Source: Fistularia commersonii (lineage: Eukaryota; Chordata; Actinopteri; Syngnathiformes; Fistulariidae). From it: a stretch of DNA of 64,000 nt. This document shows, piece by piece, positions 48,789-60,600 of the stretch (position 1 is the first letter of the stretch; every line of letters begins with the position of its first letter). The stretch covers positions 7,812,001 to 7,876,000 of the forward strand of contig JBBMNZ010000028.1 in assembly GCA_037954325.1 (NCBI GenBank), in the 5' to 3' direction. The notes beneath the pieces are model-generated. The model did no database searches and had not been told where the DNA came from. It saw only the letters and a list, made by a program, of their open reading frames with translations. The position numbers and the translations under genes were made by a program.

Positions 48789-49699
48789 GCCCGAGCCCCT
48801 TTCAACAGACTTCTTGAAATACAGGGGTGGGGGCAGCGATGCCAAAAATTGCAACCTCCCCCCGCCTCCCAACAGCATCCCGCCTTGCCACGAGCAGCCC
48901 CAGAGAATTCGGTCCAGCATTGGCAAGGAGTGGGTGGGATGTCGTGGACGGGTGGGGGGAGGGAGAGCAGTGTCACCCATCATCCCTCACGGGTCCGCAC
49001 ACACATACAAACAGACACAAACGGGCCTACCTGTCCTTCCTCGGAAGGGCGGCATGGATGCAGGGAGTCGGAACCCCTGGACGGCTCATTGAAACGTTCA
49101 AGGTTGGAACTGAGTCACTGAAAAAAGAACTTCAGTTTTGGGGGTTTTGTTTATTCCAACTTAAAAAGACAGAAAACACACAGGAGTGTAAGAACTGCTT
49201 CAGCTCACCCAGGTGGAAAAGACTTCCTACCCATGTGTCCTCACACAAACACACACACACACATTCACACATTCACACGCCCTGCATGAGCCACTGGTTG
49301 AAGTCAGTCCAAACTCCCCAATGCTTGAACATTTTTTTTTTCTCATCTCCCTGAACCTTAACTGAGAGAAACCAGCCTGGCCTGTTCATCGCATCGGACA
49401 CCCGGGGCTGTGACGCTCTGGGATTCCCCCCCCCCCCCCCCCCCTAACCCAAACCGCTCCCAACGCCTCTCAAAATCCAAGAACCTGGCGGCGTTTGACG
49501 AGGTGGGACTGAAGCTATGATCCACCCCCACCCCACTTTCCACCCCCTCCCTGCCATCCCCTCATCAAACTCCTGTGACCAAAGCTTGTAACTTCCAGCT
49601 GGTGGCAGTGTTCCACCTCAGTTTTTATAAGGAATGGTTTTAGAGCCGTGTTACTTGAGATGGAGTGGAATATGTGACCGAAGGACCCCTTTTACATTT

Positions 49700-49730
<31 letters not shown>

Positions 49731-50025
49731 TCTTTTTAATTTAACCAGTTTTACGGAGAAAACTGTTCTTTTTTGTTCGTTTTTCAAGTTGCCTTTAATT
49801 AGAATTGTTGTTTTTATTGCCACCCTCCCCCACACACACACACACATGTGCCCCTCACACCCCCATAAACACATATTTATTTAGGTATGTTTGAATTTTT
49901 TTTTTTTGGCCAATCAAATGCCAGTGACTGGTTTACCTTCTAGTACTTTTGGGGGGAGAGGGGTTGAGCCTTAGCAGAACGTTGCATTAAACCATTAAAT
50001 ACTGTTGGTTCAAATATGTGTTTTT
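48789..50025 (+). other. tlk2 3' UTR
   Basis: No coding potential. Paired ATTAAA signals at 49986-49991 and 49994-49999, with a GT-rich stretch at about 50019-50040, mark a likely cleavage site. The UTR holds a 19-C run (49426-49444), a short (CA)n (about 49250-49262), and a 25-A run (49700-49724) that could prime oligo-dT internally. Confidence 0.65.
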
Positions 50026-50890
50026 GTGGTCTTGTGTGTCACCACGACCGCCACCACACATGATTGACAGGAGTATTGATCAGACATTTCCGATCAAGGA
50101 CAACTGACTTTTCAGATTTAACCTAAATGCCTTTCTCGAGAGGACTCATCTCCAGGGCCTGTGGTGTAAACCCTTTCCAGGCGAGCCAAGAGTTAAAAAG
50201 ACAAAAACAACACAACCTGCTTGCGGCTGAGCAGAGGACGCTGCATCGAGGAGGCTGATCATGAGAAGGTACTCCTTGGACCCGTTTCTTTTTCACTGGT
50301 CAAACTCATCAGCTTTGGCCCTCAACATTTCTCCAGGATATGTAATATTTACAAATTTACTTCTGTAATTCTCCCTTCAACTGAAAGTATCAGAATATTT
50401 CATGCCACTGGTACTTGGACCCTGAGTACTAGAAGTCTAACATGAGTGTTACTGTTCAGTGCAAATTTTTCTTGCCAATAGATGACAGGCCTCTGTCACA
50501 TCATAGGTCTTCATCCATGCTGGCTTCGCCTCATCTTCACCAACAGAGGAACGATCAGATGAAGGAGGTGGAACCAGGAAGCTGGTTCCGCCTGGATCTC
50601 TGGAGTGTTAAGACAGAATGTCATCATTTGTGTTTTGGAATCTGCTGCCCTTAGGCCACCCTCCTGGGTCAAGTTATTAGGGTGAGTCACAAAAAAGGGA
50701 GAAACAAATGACTAAATGATTTGACAAAAAGAAGCTTTTGGTTTTTCAGTTGGTATAATTATGTCATAAATGTTTCACAATATATCCCTAATATGTTAAT
50801 GTTGTTAATTTGCATTCAGACATTATCCAAACAATATTTCCTCCACCATTCACAAATTGCAGTTTCTCTTATTAACACTGACAACTCCTC
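50026..50890. other. Spacer, no gene seen
   Basis: No recognisable protein or splice pattern. Parts may belong to the 5' side of the L2-like fragment that becomes readable after about 50.9 kb, but I could not confirm this. Confidence 0.4.
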
Positions 50891-51545
50891 CCAACTCCTT
50901 CCCCCGCTCAGGTTTAGAGTCTGGGTGGCATCCAAGGTTGTGGATCATCTTTTTAGTCCAATAATAATAATATCTTCCGGTCTGCCTGTTTCTATCAATG
51001 TGATATCCATAGACTCCCCCCTTGTCTTAGAGTAGCTATTATCCTCCATAGCCTTTTCACCTCCAGGATAGATTACAGTATCAATTCTTTCCAGTCTGTC
51101 TAAAAAAATCTCTCCAAAAACTCCAGCAGGGACTCTCAGAGAACACATCAACCTAATCCTTCAGCAGTGCTTATCCATAGAATCCAGGATTATCCTCAAA
51201 ATATTGCCACTCACCTATAAATGCATCGGCATCCTGGCCCCCCCCCATATACATCTGACCTGGTTCACATTGCCACTCCCTTCCGCTCTCTCAGGTCTTT
51301 GTCCACAACCAGACATGTTCCCCCGGCCACATCAGCACCAGGGGATGCAGGGCATCGAGTTTCTGCTCCCCAGCTCTGGAACCATCTCCCCCCTCCGACA
51401 TCAGAAATGCCAACCCTATCTCTCAGTTTAAGTCAAAACCAAAAACCCCACCTATTTAAACAAGCCTCCTCTCTTTAATCTGGACTGTTATAAATCTTTT
51501 CAGTCTTTTATTTTTGTAATGTGACAGTGGGTTTAGAAAGGCGCC
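50891..51545 (+). mobile_element. L2-like non-LTR retrotransposon, C-terminal fragment
   Basis: On the plus strand, frameshifted pieces follow the order seen at the end of L2/CR1-type reverse transcriptases: a SLQKLQ stretch near 51.1 kb, IESRIILKILPLTYKCIGIL near 51.2 kb, then a LWNHLPP block and a QKPHLFKQ end near 51.47 kb. Several frame breaks and stops show it is dead. The clade is inferred from these C-terminal motifs. Confidence 0.7.
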
Positions 51546-52960
51546 TGCAAACAAAATGTTGTTTTTTTTTTCCCCCCAAAATTACATTTTTGGTTGCTTG
51601 CATACTTTTCTTTTGGAAAATGATTTTTGATAGTGTTATTTTCTGGTAAATCACACAGTTTTGTTTTTTTTTTAATCACATTTGGTTTACAAACTTGCAC
51701 TTTTGAACCACAACATTTATTGATGAATTAACCTTATCCCCTCTGTTGAATTGACTCAGCAATGGGGCAGTTGAATTGTAGACAGAAAAATGGGGTTAAA
51801 ACTCTGAAATTGAATTAAATTTCAGATCCCACAGTCAGAATGGATTCTGATTCTTAAAAGTAAACAGTTGAAAATTGAAAATCATCGTGATATGTGATAT
51901 TTTTATAGCCTTTCGTGAAAAAAAAAAAAAAAAAAAAGCAGATGGCGGCCATTTTTGGCCACGAACACAAAGAGTGGGTGTTTCCTGCACAAAAGCTACG
52001 GTGTTGTTGAGAATAACTTCTACATCTCAGCCTGTGCTATTGAGTCACACTGAGGATATTGAAAATTGTCTTCTTTGAGGCTCACCAACAAACAGAAAAG
52101 TAATTACAAAGAAATGGATATTTCATATTTGAGTCCAGAACTGGTCTCAATTAAAAACTAAGCTGTAAATTCAGCGAAAAAAAACATGAAAAATTACTGA
52201 GTGTAAAGTGATTTTGAACAGTGCCAGAGGATGAAATTAATTAGCACAGTGTAATTACACAATCTTGGCACAAATACATACTCAATCCAAAGCCTGCCTC
52301 CAATTTCTCAATGTGAGAAAAATGGCTAAATTAATGGGTTGCCATAAAGCTCCAAGTCAAGTAATATTGTGCAAAAAGTTGAGCTTCATTAAACGTCATG
52401 CCTTGAATATTTGCCCTCATTGGGTCTGTTTGGTCTCATCACAGGAGCTCACAAATCCAATCAATCTCAAATCAATGTGTCATCTGGGTTGCTCCGCCCG
52501 ATCCATATCAGTTTAATTAAAAGGTTCTGCTTGTTTTAATTAAATCATGATTTGATGTACTCGATCCAGCAGTGCGCGGCGGGGTCAACAGTTTTGCCGT
52601 CCGTAAGACAATGGGCCGCCATTTTAACTGAAAGGGCCTTGTTTTGTGCTGCCCAGTTTCAACACTTTACACTTGAGAATTTTCAAAATACATTTCAAAT
52701 CATCCCCAGCCAAGCCTTGTGATAGAAAAATCTCTGTACACAGTAGTCAACCATGTCAAGTCCAATTTAAAATCGTTCATTCTTATAGGAATGGAGCAAC
52801 ACAGCAAAGGGGTTACAAGGCAAATGTTCAAGGAACAGAGATACACAGAGCCTTTTAAAACCTCCTCCAAGCACTGTTCTCTCCAACAGTGTTTTAATAG
52901 ATAGATAGAGTAAACAAAATATGCCAGACAAAATGGGAGTCATCCTGGCCTGATAATACT
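51546..52960. other. AT-rich spacer, possibly the 3' end of the retrovirus-like element
   Basis: Contains an A-run (51918-51938) and no supported gene. The minus-strand element at 53-56.4 kb could extend into this stretch, but I see no motif that proves it and no LTR pair. Confidence 0.35.
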
Positions 52961-53839
52961 CTCTACAACTGCATACAGAGGTCACAAAGGTCACGGTTCT
53001 CAGCTGCAATACCAATAGTTTCAAGACACCCAAAGAGGAGTCGTCTTTGTATTTTTCTATAATAACCCTCCTGTTTGTACAAGGTATTATACAAAATCGC
53101 AAAAAAATGATAGATGGTCGGGCCATGTAAGACTTTAATATGGTGCAATCTGGAGCAATATTGTTGGGTATGAAGGTGCAACAAGCTGAGCCAGGAACTT
53201 TGCAAACTCTTCCTTCTCAGCCAGCGACATGTCCGGAGCAATTTTTCTGTGCTCGTTATGCAGCCTAAACAGTTTTGTTGTGAGTAATTTGTAAATCCAT
53301 TTGTTGTAAAGACCCTTTTTTTTATTCTAGATATCATCCCTCGTATTGAGAAATGATCAACACCGTGACGATTTGATAAAATCAGGTTATCATCATGCCA
53401 GGTCTAAATATTTTTTCCTATCCTGTTTTGCTCCATGTCTCATCCGAAATTCTTTTCTGTTACAGGAGCATTGTTTTGCGAATCTCTTAGAATGTCATGA
53501 TTAAAGTGATGATTTAACTTCTTGTTGTGCATTGCGCTCAACTTTCCTGGAACTGTGCAACCTTTCTGGCTACCTTATCGGCTTTGCAGTTACCATTAGT
53601 AACTGGACCGATTCCACAAACGTGTGTTGCGGTGGTTGAGATAACAGTACAGCCATGCACGCAAAATGTTTGATGGTGACAAATAAGAAAAAGTATCTTG
53701 AGCAATATCCCCGATACTACATGCAGCACCTCAAGTGAAAAGCACCATGATGCACCGTATGGCAGCCATAACCAATTCTACAGCCTTGAGCTACGCTGTC
53801 TAACATTGATAAGTAATGAGCTATTGGTCTCTGCTTACC

Positions 53840-53945
53840 TAATAGAATAGAATAGAACTTTATTTATTCCAAAGGGATTTTTTTTTGCTGGAAGGCTCCA
53901 AAATTACATATATTCACTCAAATAAAAAGTAAAGAAATGTATGGG
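53840..53945. repeat. (AATAG)n-headed dispersed repeat inside the retroelement
   Basis: AATAGAATAGAATAGAACTT followed by TATTTATTCCAAAGGGA is a common teleost repeat end. It lies between the YVDD part and the RNase H-like part of the decayed element, so it is a later insertion. Confidence 0.5.
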
Positions 53946-54504
53946 AGCGATCTGGCAGGCTGGTGCCCGTGACGGCGCTGGAAGTAAAGTCCCTGTTCTG
54001 CTGAGAACGCCAATAAAGTTAGCATCAAGCATAATAAACTGTCATCAACATATAATAGTATTTGACTTCCACATGGCAGTTCTTGGCTTAATTGGCTGAC
54101 ATGGCCCGTGACAACATTGTGGAGTATTCACTAAACTCTTGCGGGATGCAAGTGTATCTTCTCTCTGAATGTAATTACAAAGCAATTTTGGTCTCCTTTT
54201 GGGAACGGCACAGAAAAAACGCAATTGCCCGATCTATCGCAGAAAACTTCTTAGGTTTTAAGTCATTTGACGATACACATGGATCGATGCCATAGGTGCT
54301 GAGGGTATTTCAGTTTATAAATCTATCCATTCCCCACCATGTAGATGGTTCAGCTTTTGTTGCTTTTCTTACGGTAAAAAGTGGACTATTACAGGATGAG
54401 TCTGTGTAATCTACTCCAACTCCAGCTTTATACAGTGAGTCAATTACTGGTCGTATGCCATTTTCTACCTCTGGTATTAAGGGATATCATGTTTGATCAA
54501 GAAT

Positions 54505-54565
54505 CAAGATTTATTTTAATTGTCATTGTTCAGGCACAGTGAAATTTTTTGAAACAATTTTGATA
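54505..54565. repeat. Short dispersed repeat inside the retroelement
   Basis: TTTATTTTAATTGTCATTG followed by GCACAGTGAAATTTTTTG resembles a frequent fish repeat end. It interrupts the element just before its RT part. Confidence 0.35.
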
Positions 54566-56489
54566 TGGTCTGAACAAAGATTTGGAAATAATTGTAACTG
54601 TCTCCATGCCCTTCCTTTTCTCATCTAAAGGTCCTGCGGGCCATAGTTTTGTCAGAATATTATTCAAGGATTTTTCCTCATTAGGTGTATCACGTTCTTA
54701 CTTCTGGAGCATCAACATGTACACTTTTATTTTCGTTATATCAGTTAATTTCATGCCGTATGGTTTTAGGCTTAGGGAATAATATATCCCTGGAGACCCT
54801 CTAATGGGCTCCCATGCTTCAGCGCTTTCTTCTGCTCTTGTCACGAAAACAGCCAACATCTTTCTACTTGTCTCCTGTAAGTTTTGTTAAGGAAACACAT
54901 GATACAGTTCCGTTATAGGACCGTTTCGATTCCTCCTTTAGCAAGCTACGTGACGCTCCTACACTGCCCTCTCTTTCCCAACAGATATTTACAATTCTGA
55001 CCTTGACCTGTGATATTTAAAAGAGTCATGCTCTTGCTACATGTCTGGTCCTACCTGGTGTCAGAAGTGCATGACACAGTGCATATGACTCAACTCTTGT
55101 TTTTGAACTGTCGTTGGGCAACCCACATCTACTTGACTTGTTAAAGCGTTTGTGACTGACCACGGTCCTGTAGCGGTTAAATCGAGACTGTAACAATACT
55201 CAGGTGGGCTCTTGCGCTTCCTAACCATTCGGGGTTGGAATTACTCCACCAGTATATGTCGGCCGAAAAAGTTTATTGGGCATTTTTGCACTAACACAAA
55301 GGACCGCTGTGCCACTTTCCCAGTTTCAGGATCCTTCTATGTTATAGGGCACAACATGTTTTTTCGCTATCAAGTTTACCATTTTCTGATTTGAACCTTA
55401 TGTACTGATTTGTTTTAAGACAATCAAACCTTCCATTTAGGACAGTTATTACAGAGCATCCTCCTCCTATAGCACATAAGAAGGTTATCTCTTCTTCATT
55501 CGTGGTAAGTTTCATAAGAGTTTTTCTTCTGAACTGAGTGAAACTTCCGCTATTTAAACATTTAACAATTGCGATTCACTCGCCTTTCCTGCTGTCCTCG
55601 TGTGTGTGCGCACCATTCAACATGACGTGATAAGAAATTATCTAGCCATGCTGTCTCCTCCCCATCCTTTCTCCCCGGTGCAATGTAGATCAGGCAGTTT
55701 CGAGCCCATTGTCCATATTGGCCACAATTGTAGTTTCCTCCATCCTCTTGTTACTCCAGGACCTCCTCACGTCTGCCCCCTCGGCCATTTTCCCAGGAGA
55801 AGATTTCATAAGCGTTAATTTCTGACATTGCACATACTGAGGTAGGGTGAGATTTTTTTTTATCTTTAATGTCAAAACGTTTTTCAGCATGACATGCGTA
55901 TGGTAGCAGCAACTGGGCAAGTCTGGTAATGCATTTGATGTTTCTTTGCAAACTCAATGAATCTCTCATGTAGATGAACAAGAATTCATCTTTTAACTGT
56001 TAGGCATAGGGCCCGTCATCTACACATTGCTGCTATTTGTATCAAAAGTAGTCTAAAGTCATCTAAAATTCCTATCTGCTTCTTCTCTTGACTCTTGTAC
56101 AGATTCATTCATTTTCATCCAATCAGTTGTAGACGGCCACTGTGCTCTAATAGCCCCATGAGGGCAATTATTCTCACTTCCAGGTCTGCATTATGTCACA
56201 ACAACGGGCTGCCACCTGCCAGCAGGGGATGCATGACTGAATTCCACATCATTTTATCTGCATATCCTAATCTCCCCATGTTTAGAACAAACACTGCCAT
56301 ATTAGCAGAAAGGTGAGGTAAGTGCGCATCACTTATTTTCCATATTTTGTATACATTGACGGTTGATGGCTGATCTTGGCTGATGTATTTGTTTTGATTT
56401 AAAAAAATCCATGTTATTCCCGGCATGGTTTATATTACATAACAATGGGAAGCAGGTTTTACCTATTAATCTATTTATTATTACTATCG

Positions 56490-56725
56490 CATTTTAGTCA
56501 GGGAAACACCCGAGTGACGGCAAAACGTCTGTTTGATGAGCAATAGCTGTTGTTGGGCACAACCATGCCACTCAAGCCTGCAATAGAAATTAACTGTTCC
56601 CGCTGAATTCCAGGTAAAAAAACAAATACAATTCATTTCACCCCAAACCACACCCACATCATTCCCAGCAACCCCAAAATCACATTGAAAACAAGCATCA
56701 ACATAAAAGTGACTTGCTACATTAA
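56490..56725 (-). repeat. LTR-like copy 3 (probable solo LTR)
   Basis: Matches LTR-like copy 2 at 15.06-15.29 kb along nearly its whole length: CGTCTGTTTGATGAGCAATA, CACTCAAGCCTGCAAT, CCCCAAACCACACC, CAACCCCAAAATCACA, AAAACAAGCATCAACATAAA. It lies in the same orientation as copies 1 and 2. No gypsy coding sequence adjoins it, so it is most simply a solo LTR. Confidence 0.6.
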
Positions 56726-56904
56726 TTTATAATAATTAATAATAGTAAATAAATAAATATTAAAATATATATTTTTTGAATGTCTTCAATGGGGATCGAT
56801 AATAGTATTAAGGCACTATATAACCTAAGTGGTATATTTATGTATGTCCTTTTTTTTTCTCTTCAAAACGCAAAACTGGCTGACTTTATTTTTTGTTTTG
56901 TTTT

Positions 56905-57325
56905 CTCCCCGCGTCAGCGCAGCTCGGACCCGGGCGCCGCCGCGCTGCGGGCCGCGGCGGGGTCCGCGCCCGTCGGCTTGGGAACCGGCGCGCAGGGACA
57001 CCAGTTGACGGCGCTCCACTGATCCCAGTGCGGTGGGGCCGAGCGGCGGACGGGTCTCCGACGGACAAAACTCCAGCCGCCAACTCCGAAGCATCCGTCC
57101 CCCGGAGCGGAGTCACCGGCCGGGTTCCCGCTGCACCGGATACACTTTTCATTCCTCCTCCTCTTCTTTTTTTTGCCACCCCCACCCCCCCCCCCCCCTC
57201 CTCCTCCTCCTCCTCCTCCTCCTCCTACTCATCCCTTTCTTTCGTGCGTGTATATGAGAGAGGGAGAGCGTGTGTGCATGTGTGCGTGTGTGTCCGTGTC
57301 CGTCCGGAGCGCGTAGCAGCGAGCG
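56905..57325 (+). promoter_or_regulatory. CpG-rich promoter/5' UTR of the mrc2 exon
   Basis: Abrupt rise in GC and CpG after about 56.9 kb, with a poly-C run (57185-57199) running into (TCC)n to about 57228 and a short TG-rich stretch before the ATG. A minus- or plus-strand protein read through here is low-complexity and not convincing. Confidence 0.5.
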
Positions 57326-57452
57326 ATGCAGGGCAACGGCCGTCACCGACGCGCGGAGCCGGGAGGCACATGGACGAGACGGCGCCCCGCGCTCCACCGA
57401 TGCACTTTATATTTATTCTTCCTCGGTCTGGGACTGAAGAGGAGCGCGGCGG
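57326..57452 (+). CDS. mrc2: Probable first coding exon of mrc2 (Endo180), partial
   Basis: An ATG at 57326 opens 42 codons plus one base, ending at donor GG|GTAAGAG. The product has a basic N-terminal part and then a hydrophobic core (CTLYLFFLGLGL) ending SAAG, which fits a secretory signal peptide. MRC2 (Endo180) is an endocytic collagen receptor of the mannose-receptor family; its exon 1 encodes little more than the signal peptide and ends in phase 1 at a Gly, as here. Position and strand next to tlk2 match the tetrapod order METTL2-TLK2-MRC2. No mature domain is in the window, so the call rests on synteny, phase and the signal peptide. The next exons must lie beyond 64000. Confidence 0.65.
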
Positions 57453-57622
57453 GTAAGAGAAACAAACAAACAACAACAAAAAAAACAAACAAATAGGCAG
57501 AACAAAACACCATAGGATGAAACCTCGCGGGATTTTCTGTGGCGGAAAAAAAAGTCCCCCCTCCCGGACTAGACAGACGCCGGGGCCCGCCGCGCATGGC
57601 TTTGTGTTTGGTTTGGGGGAGT

Positions 57623-57653
<31 letters not shown>

Positions 57654-60600
57654 GGGGGGGGGGGTCTTGTCTGATTTAGAAAAATAGACTCAGTGAACAA
57701 ACACAGACAGATTTTATTTATATTTTTATTTGAAAAAAATTGAGGAGGGGGATGGGGGTGTTTTCGTGGCTGTCGTGCACGGCGCGTTCGGTGCTCCGGT
57801 TTGCCACGAACCAGAAGTCAGAGCCGAGAGTGGAACCAGATGTGGAGGAGAGAAAGAGGGAGAAAAACTGGGGTGGAGGGGGAGAAGCGGGGGGGGCAGC
57901 CTCAGACTGAAGGTTATGTTTACTCTTAAATTTATAGAAAGTGAAGGGGGTGGGATTTTTTTTTTATTTTTGGTCGTGTTTTTCTATTTTGGTACCGGAT
58001 GGGGTTTGCTGTTGTTGTTATGTGCGTTTTTTTTTTTTTTTTTTTTTTTAAAGTTCATGTTTAAAGTGTGACGTGGAGAGACGCTCTATTGCCCCCCAAC
58101 ACCAACACCAACACCAACACCAACCCCCCTCCCTTTCACCCCCGTGGGCAGATGTGACCTTTACATCCGGTTACAGGCTGTCATTAACACATTGAGTGTG
58201 GTTGGCCGGGCAGCTGCGCGTTATTGACGCGGCGGACAATGAACGCACCAAGCACGCCCGCTTTTGCACTAGTTGCCGTTATTTCTGTTCAACAAGTTAA
58301 TGAATTTATTTACTTATTTATTTATGTATTTATTTAGAATCTAATTTTTTCCCGGAAGTCAGGGTTCATGCTGGCTGCCACCGGTCACTTGTGTTTTTGA
58401 AGGCGATGTGAAGTCTGATTTGTGTTTTTCCCATGAAGGCCACAGAAGCAGAGAACAATCATAACCCAGAGAATATCAGATGACATATTTTTTATGTCTA
58501 CGTATCCAATCAGATTGGCTGGTTTTGTCATGACATCACAAATCGTGAAAGCAGTTTTCAACCATCGGATATTCTAGATGGTGGTGAAGGTGGTTGGGGG
58601 GTTCTTTAGAAACAAACCTTTTACATGCATGTTGTTAAACTTGCGACAGGCCCTCACATAAAAGTGGGCGTGGTTGTCAGATTGAGTGCCATCCCTATTG
58701 GTTAATCCCATGTTATACAAATTACAGTTGACAAATTATTCCAAACACTCCTCAGCCTCAGCAAGCATGCACTGTAAATGACAGCCTCCGAAATGGCCTT
58801 AATAAACCTTGCATACAGATTAAAACAAAAATGTGCATCGTAATTCTGAAGGCGAGATTATTCCGATGCTATTACAGTGTAATATCTGGGCTCGATGTGC
58901 CCGACATATCGGGGAAATTTACTGTATATTTAAACACCCTGCCTCATTAGGGTTAAAGCCTCCAGATTTTTTTCCAAAGGATTATCCTTTTTCCTGTCAT
59001 AGGCAGAGACGTGTTGGGGAAATCAACACTGAAACGTCTGCAGTTTTGTTTTTTTTTTTTAAAGCCCCCCCATCCCCAGTGAAAGTTTTTTTGGGAGCTG
59101 CGCCATCGGCCATAATTATCCCGATTGTTTAAAACTGACTTGATTTCCAGTCTGCTCAGTTCCAGGTCTGGCAATGTCAGGTCCCCCGGTACCTGATTCC
59201 GGGAAGAGTCATGCCGGGGTCGTGGGGTTCAGCAGCTTTTAATCCTAATTCCAGCTTCTATAAAACACATTTCGGCCACGTGGATTTTTTTTCGTCCAAA
59301 GAGGGAGCTCTGCAGGAAACTGAAACTTGAGTTGAAATGTCCGGGGGCATTCAAGGTAAAATATTGTAGGGGTTTGTACTCCCAGTCTTCATAGTTTCAT
59401 CCCAGGGATTAAACGTTGCCAAAGCAACCCTCCGCTGAGGTTTGCTTCTTCATATCCAAATAACCTTCGCCCGTCCGCTGAATGATGTAATGTTGTCAAC
59501 TTTTAAGAGTCGCTTTTAAAGCCGGACGGAAGCGACGCAGTGGGATATGAGGTAATCTGCTATGTCATATTCCATTTTTCCAGCTCCCAGCAGATTCGCT
59601 GTTAGATTTTGGATTTTAACCGGTTGTTCCTTTTAATTTCCCGGCAACGAAACCAAACCATAATGAGCAAGAACCCCAGTGAAAATTGTTAATTTCACCC
59701 GCTCTTATCTGGCATGGGATCTCAATTTTATCCCATCGCTGGTTGCTAATCTGTAGCTTTTTCGCAGCAAGCTTCCACGATGTGGTCGGAGCTGTCAGCT
59801 TCGGGACGCAGGCCTCGCTCCTGGAGTTAGAAGCAGTCGGTGTGACGATCCAGACAAACTCTTTTTTTTTTTTTTTTTTCCTCCTAGAATCGTATCCCGT
59901 CTTTCCCATCGGCGGGACCAAGCCCCCGATTCTGAGTGTGGTTGCAAAATGCAAATATGCTCTTCTCTCTGAGAGGCCCCCCACCAACCCCTCCGCCCCA
60001 CCCTTCCCCCAGCTCCCCCTTTACCTCCCCTCCCATCCCCTCCCGTGCTTCTGGGATGAGGTAAAACCTATCCGCAGTTTGGGCCGCCTTGGAGGCCAGG
60101 CCACCATAAAACACCAAAGAAACAACACAGCAGGCTGGAATTTCCTGTCTGTTTGTTGGTTGCCATTTAATCACGCCGGTCAGTCCGAGGCCCTGGCTCT
60201 TTATCTCCTACATCTGTCAAAATAAGAAGGGGTTGTGGGAAAATGGCCCCGTGACTCCCCCTTTTTTCAGCCTGGATCTTTTGCGCTAAAAACGTGAATG
60301 TTAATGAAACGACGGTCTACTGATAGAAAAAACAAATTTTGTATATTTTCCTCTCATCTTCGTTGCACAGCTCACCAATCGGGAGCTGAATTGAGATGCA
60401 TTGCGTGTCCCAATTAAAGCATTCTTGCCTTGATTGCCGACTTCGTGCACGGACGAGTATTTGGACAGTTTCCTGTTGGGGAGTTGACTTAGTCATACAT
60501 ATGCATGCAACCCTAGCGCGTCTGGCTTCTATCTCTCCGTGTTTTGGAAAAAAATCATTCACCTCGCTTATCGTTAAGCACGAAAAAACATATCGCCTTC

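Larger units (their letters stand above)
52961..56430 (-). mobile_element. Decayed retrovirus-like element (gag-pol remnants)
   Basis: Minus-strand remnants in retroviral order. A gag-like open stretch lies at 56196-56426. A degenerate zinc knuckle at 55694-55735 has its first Cys replaced by Asn and its His by Gln. A protease-end motif CPINFFGRH lies at about 55245-55287. The RT N-terminal part is at about 54310-54500, RT core pieces at 54090-54280, the catalytic YVDD motif at 54041-54052, and an RNase H-like end at 53541-53735. A possible integrase trace is at 52970-53340 (weak). Frameshifts and in-frame stops break every domain, and two other repeats lie within it, so no protein can be made. 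Motif style favours a retrovirus-type (epsilon-like) pol over Ty3/gypsy. Envelope and a clear LTR pair are not identified. Confidence 0.7.

Noticed and set aside
56893..57456. 187-codon plus-strand frame covering the mrc2 promoter and exon
   Set aside because: It is low-complexity (Arg/Gly/Ala/Ser runs from CpG-rich and TCC-repeat DNA). The frame starting at 57326 has a proper signal peptide and donor instead.
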